From Deltaproteobacteria bacterium (GTDB lineage Bacteria > Bdellovibrionota_C > UBA2361 > JAGFJO01): a DNA stretch of 64,000 nt. The notes under the pieces are model-generated. The model searched no databases and was not told the DNA's origin. It saw nothing but the letters and a program-made list of their open reading frames with translations. This document shows, piece after piece, positions 17,434-26,215 of the stretch. The position numbers and the translations under genes are program-made. The stretch spans positions 1 through 64,000 of the forward strand of contig JAGFJO010000129.1 in NCBI GenBank assembly GCA_024102635.1, written 5' to 3'. Each line of letters starts with the position of its first letter. The first letter of the stretch is position 1.

Positions 17434-18381
17434 ATGGCCCTGAACTCGATTAAAAAGCTACTAATTACCGGGGGCAGCGGCTTTCTTGGGACGCACGTCG
17501 TGCGCGAATTTGAACGAAATTGTCCCTCGGTTGAAGCAATAAGTACCTTCCGCTCCAGTCAATATGACTTAAGGGAACAGGCAGCAGTACGCGCACTCTT
17601 GAATGACATTCCATGCGATACGGTTATTCATCTGGCGGCGCGGGTTGGAGGTATCGGCGCTAATCGGGAGCATCCCGGGGCATTTTTCTACGACAATTTG
17701 ATGATGGGCGCCAATCTCATTGAAGAAGCCCGCAAGAATAAGGTGCAAAAGTTCATTCTGATCGGGACTGTATGTTCGTATCCAAAATTTACCCCCGTTC
17801 CATTTCGGGAGTCGGATCTATGGAACGGCTATCCGGAAGAAACTAATGCTCCGTATGGCATCGCCAAAAAGGCCTTAATGGTACAGTTACAAGCATACAG
17901 GAAAGAATACGCGTTCAATGGTATATCACTCCTAATGGTGAACCTATTCGGTCCGGGAGACAATTTCGATTTAAATAATTCGCATGTGATTCCCGGAATG
18001 ATGAGGCGCTTCCACGAAGCCAAAATGGCCGGCGCCAATTCCGTTACACTTTGGGGCGATGGAACTCCGACCAGAGAGTTTCTTTACGTTGAAGAGGCTG
18101 CCCGGGCTGTTAGACTAGCGGCAGAACAATACAATTCGCAAGAGCCATTGAATATCGGCTCAGGTCTGGAGCTTTCAATGAGAAGCTTAGCCCAGGCAAT
18201 TTCCAAGGTTGTGGGCTTTTCCGGCTCAATCGATTGGGATGTGAGCAAACCAAACGGTCAGCCACGTAGATTATTAGATACCTCTCGTTCTAAGGAGGCG
18301 TTAAATTTTGAAGCATCAAATGACCTGGAACGAGGGCTTAGGGAAACATACGCATGGTATCTGCGGAGATTGGGCAAATAG
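17434..18381 (+). CDS. fcl: GDP-L-fucose synthase (GDP-4-keto-6-deoxymannose 3,5-epimerase/4-reductase)
   Basis: Makes GDP-L-fucose from GDP-4-keto-6-deoxy-D-mannose with NADPH. From the ATG at 17434: 315 residues, normal length. GGSGFLG (13-19) binds the cofactor; AARVGGIGANREHPG and VCSYPK are diagnostic of the family, and NAPYGIAKKA (Tyr-x3-Lys) is the catalytic pair. Where the E. coli enzyme has GSSCIYP this reads GTVCSYP, so the catalytic Ser appears replaced by Thr, while the conserved Cys is kept. A GTG at 17395 would extend the start by 13 residues. The partner GDP-mannose 4,6-dehydratase (gmd) is not in this window. Overlaps the next gene by 28 bp. Confidence 0.9.
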   Translation: MALNSIKKLLITGGSGFLGTHVVREFERNCPSVEAISTFRSSQYDLREQAAVRALLNDIPCDTVIHLAARVGGIGANREHPGAFFYDNLMMGANLIEEARKNKVQKFILIGTVCSYPKFTPVPFRESDLWNGYPEETNAPYGIAKKALMVQLQAYRKEYAFNGISLLMVNLFGPGDNFDLNNSHVIPGMMRRFHEAKMAGANSVTLWGDGTPTREFLYVEEAARAVRLAAEQYNSQEPLNIGSGLELSMRSLAQAISKVVGFSGSIDWDVSKPNGQPRRLLDTSRSKEALNFEASNDLERGLRETYAWYLRRLGK

Positions 18382-19514
18382 GCGCTGGCCTTGAGCAGAA
18401 TCTGACCATAGCAAAGAATATCAAGGTAATTTTCAGCCACGATATTTTTATTCAGCAATCATTCGGTGGAATTTCGCGGTATTTCACGGAACTGATTAAG
18501 CAACTTATTATTCATCATACTCAGGTAAAAATTGAAGGGGCCTTTCATGTGAACTCCCACCTAAGCAAGGTCGACAATCTGAAGGTACGGTATTTACCAT
18601 GTTCTATGGCGACACGTGCGTTCGCATATTATGCAAATCAAGTGGCGAAGCGGCTTGCCCCGATCGACTCAACGGGAGGCATTTACCATAAGACTTATTA
18701 TTCTGGCATTCCTCGCCGACGTCGAGGTAAAACGATTATAACCATATATGATATGATACATGAAAGATTCCCAAACGATTTTGCAGCTAATGACCAGATT
18801 GCCAACTGGAAGCGCGCGTGGTGCAGGGAGGCTGATCATATAATAGCAATCTCACAATCGACAAAGCGCGACATCGTTCGCTATTATGGAATTCCTGAGG
18901 AAAAGATTTCTGTTGTCTACCTTGCCCCCTCTCTCTTAGATAAAGATGTAAAGGCGGACGAATCATTGGATCATATCAGATCTCCGTTCTTATTATACGT
19001 GGGGCGGCGTGATGGATACAAAAACTTCTGGAGATGGTTAGAGGCCTTCAAAATTTCGTGGCAACTTTCTCGGGATCTCAGTGTCGTTTGTTTCGGGGGA
19101 GGCAGGTTTAATAGTAAGGAAAAGGCAAGACTAAGAAGTTTAGGCCTTGAGAAAAAAGTCTATCATTTGAGTGGAGATGACGGGCTCCTTCTTCATTGCT
19201 ATAAGCAGGCTCGTGCTCTCGTTTATCCTTCATTGTGGGAGGGCTTTGGTTTGCCTCTAGTGGAAGCCATGAGCGTCGGGTGTCCGATATTTACCGGAGG
19301 AGAGGGAAGTTGTAGGGAAATTGCTGCGGATTGCGCGCACTACTTCGATCCGTACTCCATCGACGAGATGAAAAGCAAAATGGAGGAGATCCTGCCGGAC
19401 GGGGACATGTTAACGGCTCACAGAAGGGCCGGTATAGAACGAGCAAAGTGTTTTACATGGGAAAGAACAGCTGCAAGTCATTTAGCTATATATCGAACAG
19501 CACTTGCTAACTAG
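18354..19514 (+). CDS. GT4 family glycosyltransferase
   Basis: 386 residues from the ATG inside the end of fcl. The first 25 residues may be untranslated, as the folded domain seems to start at KVIFSHDIFIQQSFGGISRYFTEL. The donor domain has LLYVGRRDGYKNFWRWLEAF and WEGFGLPLVEAMSVG (near 294), the EX7E motif. Same sub-type as the 14939 enzyme (mannosyltransferase-like). Coupled to fcl by overlap and followed after 31 bp by the ABC transporter gene, so the three likely form an operon. Confidence 0.88.
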   Translation: MVSAEIGQIGAGLEQNLTIAKNIKVIFSHDIFIQQSFGGISRYFTELIKQLIIHHTQVKIEGAFHVNSHLSKVDNLKVRYLPCSMATRAFAYYANQVAKRLAPIDSTGGIYHKTYYSGIPRRRRGKTIITIYDMIHERFPNDFAANDQIANWKRAWCREADHIIAISQSTKRDIVRYYGIPEEKISVVYLAPSLLDKDVKADESLDHIRSPFLLYVGRRDGYKNFWRWLEAFKISWQLSRDLSVVCFGGGRFNSKEKARLRSLGLEKKVYHLSGDDGLLLHCYKQARALVYPSLWEGFGLPLVEAMSVGCPIFTGGEGSCREIAADCAHYFDPYSIDEMKSKMEEILPDGDMLTAHRRAGIERAKCFTWERTAASHLAIYRTALAN

Positions 19515-19545
19515 TATCAGCAGATGAATTGGTGCCTATAACTTC

Positions 19546-21276
19546 ATGCAGCATAAACAAGATAGCCGGCATGGGTTCTCGAGTCTCGTTAAAGAGGCAA
19601 TAACTAGCTCGCCTATAAGGTGCTTAATTGCCGTTGCGTTGCTAGCTATATGTTCCCTATCAGAAGCTCTTGGATTGGCGTCAATCGTTCCTTTAACCTC
19701 CCAGGTGCTTTCCCCCGGACAAGATCAACCGTCCCGGTCTCAGCCTGTAATGGAATTTATCGGCCTTGGTAATACTGCCGGAAGTTTTCAGGTATTAGTT
19801 GGATTAGTAGTTGCTAGTATATTAATTAGAGGCGTAGCGCTTTTTGGTGCATATTCGCTTGTCGGGAGGATAGCTGCTGAAGTCGAGTGCAAGTTTGCAA
19901 ATAAATCGTTCGCTGCACTCATTGCTTCACGATTGAATTACCTACAGACGATCGGCACATCTCAGGCCGTTGACTCTATAGCTCGATTGACTCGAGAATT
20001 GAATTGGTGCGTCAGCGCTATAGCTCCGGCCTTATCCGGACTTTTTCTAGCAACAGTTTTCATTATAGTGGCCGGGATTGTCTCCCCTGGAGCGCTGATT
20101 ATTTCGGCAGTTATCGGCCTGCCCATTGTTATAGTAATGAGAGCTACTGCTAAAAGTACGAGGTTAGTAGGTGGTTCTCTAAATGAAACGCTTAAGCGAA
20201 GGCATAGGTTAATTAATGAGGTTTTTCATAACGTCAAGTTCGTAAAAGCGAATCATGCTGAGGAGCAGGTCGGAAATAAGATTCAGAAGCTAAATTCTAA
20301 AATACAAACAAATGCTGCAAAGCTAGCAGATCGCTCGGCGGTTATTACAGCACTCCCAGATACAATAATAGTTATCGGAATTAGTGCCGTTCTCTGGCTG
20401 ATAATGGTATATGCATCAGATCGTTCTGAAGCGATTGCATTTTCTCTCCTTCTTATTTATCGAGCGTTTCATTACCTCAATCTTTTTCAAACTTCATATA
20501 ATTTCATCTCTCAATATCGACATGCGTATGCTTCCTTGAAGCAAATTATCGCAGACGCAGAGCTGGACCCTGAGCCCACTAGGGCAGGCTTAGATACTGA
20601 TGATGGTTTTAGTTTTAATGAGGCGATTGAGTTTTCCCAAGTTACCTTTGCATACCCCGGTGAGAGTCCTATCATCGACAATCTAAATTTTAGTATTACA
20701 AAAGGCGAGAAAGTCCTCGTTGTGGGTCCGTCAGGTTCTGGCAAATCAACCTTTCTGGACCTTTTATTAGGACTGCAGGCGCCGTCTATGGGTGAGATAC
20801 GTATTGACGGACGGCCACTGGTGAAAAGTGCGATCGCTGCATGGCGACGGCATGTCTGTTATGTTCCTCAAGAACCAGCCATATTCTATGGAACAGTGCG
20901 CGATAATCTATTGTGGTTCGGCTCCGACATTACTGACGAACGAATTTGGCAGGTTCTATCCATAGTAAAATTGGACGACATGGTGCGAAATAGAGCCGGC
21001 GGTTTGGATGCTGAGGTGGGCGAAGGAGGAATGGTAGTATCCGGTGGAGAGAAGCAACGATTGGCATTGGCGCGGGCGATACTAAGCGATGCCCGCGTTT
21101 TAGTTCTTGATGAAGTCACAAGTGCCGTGGATTTGGACACTTGCCATGTCATTTGGAAAGTTTTATCAGAGCTTAGCGCCGATCTGACTTGTATTTTCGT
21201 TACTCATCAGCAAGTTAATAATTTGGCGTGGAGCAAGGTTTTGTCAATTACGAGATCTAAGCCTCGTGAAGGTTAG
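19546..21276 (+). CDS. ABC half-transporter (MsbA/PglK-type membrane-ATPase fusion)
   Basis: 576 residues. Residues about 20-310 hold the membrane domain with several helices; 350-576 hold the ATPase: Walker A GPSGSGKST (near 398-406), Q-loop in VPQEP, signature VSGGEKQRLALARA, Walker B VLVLDEVTSAVD, and the H-loop VTHQ. All catalytic residues are present. Half-transporters of this build flip lipids or lipid-linked oligosaccharides (MsbA, PglK). In the middle of a glycosyltransferase cluster with no Wzx flippase or Wzm/Wzt pair visible, a PglK-like glycan-lipid flippase is the best guess. Noticeably AT-rich codon use. Confidence 0.88.
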   Translation: MQHKQDSRHGFSSLVKEAITSSPIRCLIAVALLAICSLSEALGLASIVPLTSQVLSPGQDQPSRSQPVMEFIGLGNTAGSFQVLVGLVVASILIRGVALFGAYSLVGRIAAEVECKFANKSFAALIASRLNYLQTIGTSQAVDSIARLTRELNWCVSAIAPALSGLFLATVFIIVAGIVSPGALIISAVIGLPIVIVMRATAKSTRLVGGSLNETLKRRHRLINEVFHNVKFVKANHAEEQVGNKIQKLNSKIQTNAAKLADRSAVITALPDTIIVIGISAVLWLIMVYASDRSEAIAFSLLLIYRAFHYLNLFQTSYNFISQYRHAYASLKQIIADAELDPEPTRAGLDTDDGFSFNEAIEFSQVTFAYPGESPIIDNLNFSITKGEKVLVVGPSGSGKSTFLDLLLGLQAPSMGEIRIDGRPLVKSAIAAWRRHVCYVPQEPAIFYGTVRDNLLWFGSDITDERIWQVLSIVKLDDMVRNRAGGLDAEVGEGGMVVSGGEKQRLALARAILSDARVLVLDEVTSAVDLDTCHVIWKVLSELSADLTCIFVTHQQVNNLAWSKVLSITRSKPREG

Positions 21277-21323
21277 TAGCTGCATTCTTTGTCGGACTAA
21301 GCAACGGTAGATTATTGCAAGGC

Positions 21324-21980
21324 ATGACTAAAAAGCTTTTAACGATCGAAAACGTCTCGTCCGTTCTTAAAGCGCATTACTCCGCAACTTTTAAGCATTT
21401 CGGAGCTACCGCAGCCGGCGTTGATTGGGGCCCTCAATCCGAAGTCGAGCTTCGATATGATCGAATGTTGGCGCTTGTTAGCTCAACGATGAATAAATCC
21501 TCGGAGTGTCCGGCGGTCCTGGACGTTGGCTGCGGATTTGGCGGTTTGATTGGATATGCAGAGGGCAGAGGCTTTAACTTACGTTATACAGGCATAGATT
21601 TATGCGACAACATGATTCAGCACGCGAGGAAGTCGTTCCCACGCCACGAGTTCATTTGTGGAGACATTTTCCATCTTCCCGAGAACCGAACTTTTGATTT
21701 CTTATTATGCAATGGGGTCCTTACTCAAAAATTGAATGTCAGCACGGCCGACATGGACCGTTATGCGGAAAGACTAATAAAGAAAATGTTTTCCCACTGT
21801 ACAGTTGGAATCGCTTTTAATGTTATGTCAACCAAAGTCAATTTTATGGTAGATAATCTTTATTACCGGGATCCATGTGAACTGGCGGCTTGGTGCATGA
21901 GGGAGGTAACTTCGAGGTTCGTCCTTGATCACGGGTACCCGCTATTCGAATATACACTTAGACTTTATAGGGTAATGTGA
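21324..21980 (+). CDS. SAM-dependent methyltransferase (class I)
   Basis: 218 residues from the ATG at 21324 (a TTG three codons upstream is less likely). Motif I VLDVGCGFGGL (near 60-70) and the GIDLCDNMI acidic end of strand 2 define the Rossmann SAM-binding domain; CGDIFHLP and DFLLCNGVLTQ follow as motifs II-III. The acceptor is unknown; the position among sugar genes suggests a sugar O- or N-methylation, but these folds are versatile. Its stop overlaps the GTG of the formyltransferase gene (4 bp). Confidence 0.8.
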   Translation: MTKKLLTIENVSSVLKAHYSATFKHFGATAAGVDWGPQSEVELRYDRMLALVSSTMNKSSECPAVLDVGCGFGGLIGYAEGRGFNLRYTGIDLCDNMIQHARKSFPRHEFICGDIFHLPENRTFDFLLCNGVLTQKLNVSTADMDRYAERLIKKMFSHCTVGIAFNVMSTKVNFMVDNLYYRDPCELAAWCMREVTSRFVLDHGYPLFEYTLRLYRVM

Positions 21981-22681
21981 AGATCGGAATCATATCGTCA
22001 AGTGGAGGCAGTATTATTCATGAATTACTTAGTATCCCCGAATTAAGGAATAGACATGAGTTTGTAGTAGTGACGGATCGGGCGTGCGGAACTGAAGAGG
22101 TCTGTAGACAACACCAAATTCCTTCCTATCGTATCGAAGAAGACAACAACTACGTTTTTGGAGAAAAGCTCGGGGATTATCTGGCTACGCAGGGAGAAGT
22201 TAGGTTTCTATTACTATTATTCGTGCGCGTTATTTCACAAAAGATTCATAGTCAGTATTTCACATTTAATATTCACCCTTCATTGCTGCCAGCCTTTAAA
22301 GGCTTCAACGCCCTTAAATCAGCGAGATTATCCAATGTTCGATTCCTAGGAGCCACGCTTCATCTCGTGACTGATGAAATCGATGAGGGTCCTATTATCG
22401 CTCAGGTATGCGCACCGGTGGCGTTAGGCCTCTCTCACAGTGAGATGCAGAAAATATCCTTTATACAGAAAACTTACCTTTCATTGTTGCTTTTAGAATT
22501 AATGGAGACGAATGAACTACAGGTGAAAGAAAGTAAGCCATATTTTTCGAATCCAACCGAACTTTTGGTAACAGCTAACGCGTGCCCGGCCCTCCGGCAA
22601 GGTCCTTACCTAGAGGCTATCAAGAACCTGGAGCAAACTTCTGGAATCGATGTTTTTGGAGCAACACCTACGTTTCCGTAG
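21977..22681 (+). CDS. formyltransferase of the GART/Fmt superfamily (candidate sugar N-formyltransferase)
   Basis: 234 residues. The catalytic triad of formyltetrahydrofolate-dependent transferases is visible: Asn98 and His100 in FNIHPSLLPAFKG, and Asp136 in TDEIDEGP. The N-terminal SSSGGSII loop is like PurN rather than the VdtF/QdtF type. GTG start, 4-bp overlap with the methyltransferase, AGGG just upstream. It sits tail-to-tail (2 bp) with a DegT-type sugar aminotransferase, which suggests that the acceptor is an amino sugar, giving a formamido sugar. A housekeeping PurN is the alternative, but it is an unusual place for purN. Confidence 0.75.
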   Translation: MKIGIISSSGGSIIHELLSIPELRNRHEFVVVTDRACGTEEVCRQHQIPSYRIEEDNNYVFGEKLGDYLATQGEVRFLLLLFVRVISQKIHSQYFTFNIHPSLLPAFKGFNALKSARLSNVRFLGATLHLVTDEIDEGPIIAQVCAPVALGLSHSEMQKISFIQKTYLSLLLLELMETNELQVKESKPYFSNPTELLVTANACPALRQGPYLEAIKNLEQTSGIDVFGATPTFP

Positions 22682-22683
22682 CG

Positions 22684-23820
22684 TTAATCGGATGTGATAC
22701 GATTTGATTTTAAGATTGCTTTGAAACAATCCGCAACTTTCAGCACATCATTTTCGCTTAAACTTAAAGCTGATGGCAGATTTACGCCGTATGGGGAGAG
22801 CGTATAGGCGACGGTATTTTTACCTGACACATTAGATTGATATGCGGGCATGCTACTGAGCGGATAGAAAAAAGGCCGGCAATCGATATTGTGCCTACTG
22901 AATAAAGTGACAGTTCGTTCCTTATCCAAGTTTAGTGACGAGTCTATTATTGCCGTAGTCATCCAATAGCTATTAATACATCCCTCAATCTCAGGATTAA
23001 GAATTACTTCCTTAGCATCCTTAAGCGCTTCTCTATACCAGTGAAATATCTTCCTTTTGTGCTGCACTAATTGATCGATTCTTTGCAGTTGAGCATAGCC
23101 CAAGGCAGCTTGCATTGCGCTCATCTTATATTTAAAAGCCACTTCCTCATTCCAAAAAAGTCTATGCGATGATCTCCCGTGGTCTCTTAAAAAAAGAACT
23201 CTTTTATAGATATCTTCCCGATCGGTCACTAGCATTCCGCCTTCTCCGGTAGTGAGAGTCTTTGAACCGTGAAAACTAAAAACACTAACATCTCCAAAGC
23301 TTCCGGCCTTACGTGACCGGTAAGAGGAGCCGATGGCTTGCGCGGCGTCTTCTATCAGCACCAAGTTCCGATCGTTGCAAATAGATGTGATTTTTTCGTA
23401 GTCCGGCATGGCACCATATAAATCAACCGCAATGACAGCCTTGGTACGGTCTGATATGCATTCAATTATGGAATCGGTTGAAATGCACCACGACTTAGGG
23501 TCTATGTCCGCAAATACCGGAGTTGCTTGCACATACGAGATTGGTGCTGCCGACGCTATCCATGTAATATCTGGCACGATAACCTCGTCTCCGCTTTTAA
23601 TCTCCAGCGATAGAAGAGCAAGATGGATAGCAGCTGTACAGGATGGCAAACAGACCGCGTATTTTCTATTCACGTATGACGCGAATCCGGCTTCAAACTG
23701 TTCCTGATAAAAGTTCGAATTAGCGAACCACCCATCACGAGCTGCTTGAGCCACATAAGACACCTCTAGTTCAGTAATTGAAGGGCCTGCTACTGGAATC
23801 CTAGAACTTTTGTCGGACAT
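22684..23820 (-). CDS. DegT/DnrJ/EryC1/StrS sugar aminotransferase
   Basis: 378 residues, PLP-dependent. Lys187 in SFHGSKTLTTGEGG is the Schiff-base lysine and Asp158 in EDAAQA pairs with the PLP nitrogen. The lysine distinguishes it from the CDP-sugar 3-dehydrase RfbH/ColD, which carries His there. It should transfer an amino group from glutamate to a 3- or 4-keto nucleotide sugar (perosamine- or viosamine-type product). It is the last gene of the leftward cluster that starts at rfbF and is convergent with the formyltransferase gene. Confidence 0.9.
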   Translation of the reverse strand: MSDKSSRIPVAGPSITELEVSYVAQAARDGWFANSNFYQEQFEAGFASYVNRKYAVCLPSCTAAIHLALLSLEIKSGDEVIVPDITWIASAAPISYVQATPVFADIDPKSWCISTDSIIECISDRTKAVIAVDLYGAMPDYEKITSICNDRNLVLIEDAAQAIGSSYRSRKAGSFGDVSVFSFHGSKTLTTGEGGMLVTDREDIYKRVLFLRDHGRSSHRLFWNEEVAFKYKMSAMQAALGYAQLQRIDQLVQHKRKIFHWYREALKDAKEVILNPEIEGCINSYWMTTAIIDSSLNLDKERTVTLFSRHNIDCRPFFYPLSSMPAYQSNVSGKNTVAYTLSPYGVNLPSALSLSENDVLKVADCFKAILKSNRITSD

Positions 23821-23823
23821 AAC

Positions 23824-24564
23824 TTAATTCCTAGGCCTCTTAGTCCTCTTCAGATACCCTCCGGGTGCGACCGTGATTAATAACTTCTTCTCAATATCCA
23901 CATCGACTTCAAATTCCTCCGTCGATGATAAGAATTTCCTAACGGCGATTGATGGATTATTGGCGGAGTTCCACGGCTTGCCCTCAAATAGGCTATCCGG
24001 CATATCGTTCACGATCGTATCGAAAACCACAATGTAGCTACCAACTGTCACCAACGGGGAGTATGCCATAAGCTCAAGCAAAACGTGGTCGGTGGTATGA
24101 TTTGAGTCCAGACAGACTAGTACGCATTGCTTATCAGAAGCAAAAGATCTTACTTCCGCTACGATCTGAGGATCGACCGACGATCCACTTAACATTTTGA
24201 TTCTCTTTGATAACGGATGACTTTCAATCGCTCTTCTATTTTCGAGCCGAACATCAACGTCGATTCCAATCACTTGGCCCTTACCGATTAGCTCAAGAAG
24301 AGACGCGTAAAAAATCAGCGACCCTCCGCGCGCTATTCCAGTTTCCACTACTAGGTCCGGTTTCAATGTCCAGATGATCTCCTGCATCGCCACCATATCC
24401 TGAGGAAACTGAATGATCGGCATACCCAGCCAATTAAAATTATAACAATATTGGAAGGGAGCAGTTTCCCGGATAAAGTCTTTAGCTAGAGTCTTAAGGT
24501 TTTCACGTCTGGCCATTGATTCAATATTAGCCGCTTTTTGAGCGGCAAATTCAATTTTGCTCAT
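23824..24564 (-). CDS. CmcI-like cephalosporin hydroxylase / rhamnosyl O-methyltransferase family protein
   Basis: 246 residues from the ATG at 24564. The SAM-binding region reads DLVVETGIARGGSLIFYASLLEL, followed by GIDVDVR and SGSSVDPQIV, the pattern of the CmcI / RmtO-like family, whose characterised members methylate sugars or small molecules. The CLDSNHTTDHV segment (Asp and two His near a metal site) is also typical. The frame is open for 26 more residues upstream, but those lie in the end of the WbqC gene and look non-coding. 14-bp overlap with the WbqC gene; 3 bp before the aminotransferase gene. A sugar O-methyltransferase is likely. Confidence 0.78.
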   Translation of the reverse strand: MSKIEFAAQKAANIESMARRENLKTLAKDFIRETAPFQYCYNFNWLGMPIIQFPQDMVAMQEIIWTLKPDLVVETGIARGGSLIFYASLLELIGKGQVIGIDVDVRLENRRAIESHPLSKRIKMLSGSSVDPQIVAEVRSFASDKQCVLVCLDSNHTTDHVLLELMAYSPLVTVGSYIVVFDTIVNDMPDSLFEGKPWNSANNPSIAVRKFLSSTEEFEVDVDIEKKLLITVAPGGYLKRTKRPRN

Positions 24565-25288
24565 AAAAATCTCTCGTAAAATCTCGCCAGAACTGACCGG
24601 CGGAGCAAATGTAATCCACGCCACTAGGCCCAACATTAGCAATCAAATCCAGCACTGATACGTAGGGAGTGAACGCGCCGTGAAGTTGCGGATATGATAA
24701 CTTCAAGTAATTCATATACTCCACCCTTATATTCTCCCTCTCAAATGCATTATGATCCAAGTATCTCAATGCGCCGTGGCCTGTAATGTAGAGGTCGCCT
24801 TTGAGGTGCTTGACGATCTCTATTAGTCGCTCCGTCTTGCTTCCAGAGACAGGCAAGGTAGAAGATCGAAGGACTTGCTTACCTTTGTTTAGCCCAAAGT
24901 ATTCAAGAACAAGCGTGTGCGAATACATATTTAGATCCACTAAGGATTTAAACGGCTTCTCGTATACCGAGGATACAAGGTCCAACATATTTTTTTTGAA
25001 GACTGCACCGGCATATGACTGCTTTAGAGACTGAAGATGCTTTCTTCTCCAATTGGTGGACTCATCGATTGTTACCTGGTTAATGCGAACCTTGCTCGAG
25101 GACCGGTTAATCGGCATGGTAAGCCACTGCATTCCATGAAGAGTTTTTATTTGCACTCTATTCATGAATGACCTACCTTGTGGAAGTTGCACGTCATCGA
25201 GATAGACATATATCTCTGCAAGCCGCATTTGCTCAAAGAATCCCACCCAGGGGAAAAACATAGGCTGCGATATTACAACTGGCCTCAT
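24551..25288 (-). CDS. WbqC-like family protein
   Basis: 245 residues. The N-terminus (VVISQPMFFPWVGFFEQM, then DDVQLPQGRSFMNRVQIKT) is the WbqC family signature, shared by proteins of O-antigen and capsule clusters. No biochemical role is firmly established to my knowledge; family members often sit beside aminotransferase and formyl/acetyltransferase genes for amino sugars, as here. No membrane segments. Three bp downstream of a GT2 gene and overlapping the methyltransferase gene, so part of a tight leftward operon. Confidence 0.85.
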   Translation of the reverse strand: MRPVVISQPMFFPWVGFFEQMRLAEIYVYLDDVQLPQGRSFMNRVQIKTLHGMQWLTMPINRSSSKVRINQVTIDESTNWRRKHLQSLKQSYAGAVFKKNMLDLVSSVYEKPFKSLVDLNMYSHTLVLEYFGLNKGKQVLRSSTLPVSGSKTERLIEIVKHLKGDLYITGHGALRYLDHNAFERENIRVEYMNYLKLSYPQLHGAFTPYVSVLDLIANVGPSGVDYICSAGQFWRDFTRDFYEQN

Positions 25289-25291
25289 GCC

Positions 25292-26179
25292 CTAAACCTT
25301 CTGCGACGACTTTAATGATGTTCTACTAACGTCCATCATATCCAATAAAGCGTATTTAATCTGGGTTCTAAATGCAGAACCATTTAGCGACAGCATTCGG
25401 AACATAATACGTAGACGATCCTGGAGAAGGAACCCCTGCGAGAGCGTAAGAATGCACAAAGACAGCCTATAGAAGGGCAGTATAAACTCGATTAGTCTAG
25501 TGCGATTGAATCGAAAGACGTCTCTGCGCTGACTAGCGCCTCCTTCCCCGCGAATAAGAAAGCCTTGATGATTCCGGTTAAACATGCCTTTGGTAGCGAG
25601 AAATAGGATAATCGCCCAATCTGCTCCGAGGTACTGTTCTCCGATAATGGGGCAAGCTCGCAACGCGTCAGTCCTAAAAAGTGAATAGAACCTGCTGTTG
25701 GCATGCCAGCAACTAAGCATGCTTAGAAATCTCTCTTCCACATTTCCTGTCAGAGCCAGGTCCCCCATTACCGCTGCATTGAAGCCGGACGTTGCAAATC
25801 GTACTGATGAAACAGAGGCGACATAAGCATCATTTTCTTCAAGAAAACTGAGGTTGACAGCAACAAAATCATTCGAGTGAATGTCATCACAAGCTGCCCA
25901 CATGAAATACTGGCCGCAGGCAGCGTCAAGTACAAACTTGAAATTTGCCGCCGGTCCGCAGTTAGTTTTCTGCCGAATATATTTTATCCGTGAATCTTGT
26001 GAAGCGTACTGCCTACAAATTCCCTCCGTTCCGTCCGTTGATCCATTATCGGAAATAATCAGTTCGAAATCGCCAAAGGACTGTTGCAGGATCCGATCGA
26101 GAGCTTCGCTGATATGTGCAGCAGCATTGAATGCTGGCATGCCGATACTGACTTTTGGAGCGGGAGCAATTGAGTTCAC
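25292..26179 (-). CDS. GT2 family glycosyltransferase
   Basis: 295 residues, GT-A fold. GMPAFNAAAHI (13-23), ISDNGSTDGT (near 41-50) and the WAACDDI segment (near 94) are in the right order; the metal site reads CDD. A C-terminal region of about 80 residues is basic with moderate hydrophobicity. GTG start at 26179 with no visible Shine-Dalgarno. Located inside the leftward CDP-sugar cluster, so it probably transfers one of the unusual sugars made there. Confidence 0.86.
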   Translation of the reverse strand: MNSIAPAPKVSIGMPAFNAAAHISEALDRILQQSFGDFELIISDNGSTDGTEGICRQYASQDSRIKYIRQKTNCGPAANFKFVLDAACGQYFMWAACDDIHSNDFVAVNLSFLEENDAYVASVSSVRFATSGFNAAVMGDLALTGNVEERFLSMLSCWHANSRFYSLFRTDALRACPIIGEQYLGADWAIILFLATKGMFNRNHQGFLIRGEGGASQRRDVFRFNRTRLIEFILPFYRLSLCILTLSQGFLLQDRLRIMFRMLSLNGSAFRTQIKYALLDMMDVSRTSLKSSQKV

Positions 26180-26215
26180 GACAGACCAAAACGAACCATA
26201 GGGGTTATATCGCTA

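Noticed and set aside
22684-23820. RfbH (CDP-4-keto-6-deoxyglucose 3-dehydrase) for the DegT gene
   Set aside because: It has Lys187 at the PLP site and only 378 residues; RfbH has His there and about 430.
24565-24642. 26-residue extension of the CmcI-like protein
   Set aside because: It lies within the WbqC gene end; family members start near the ATG at 24564.
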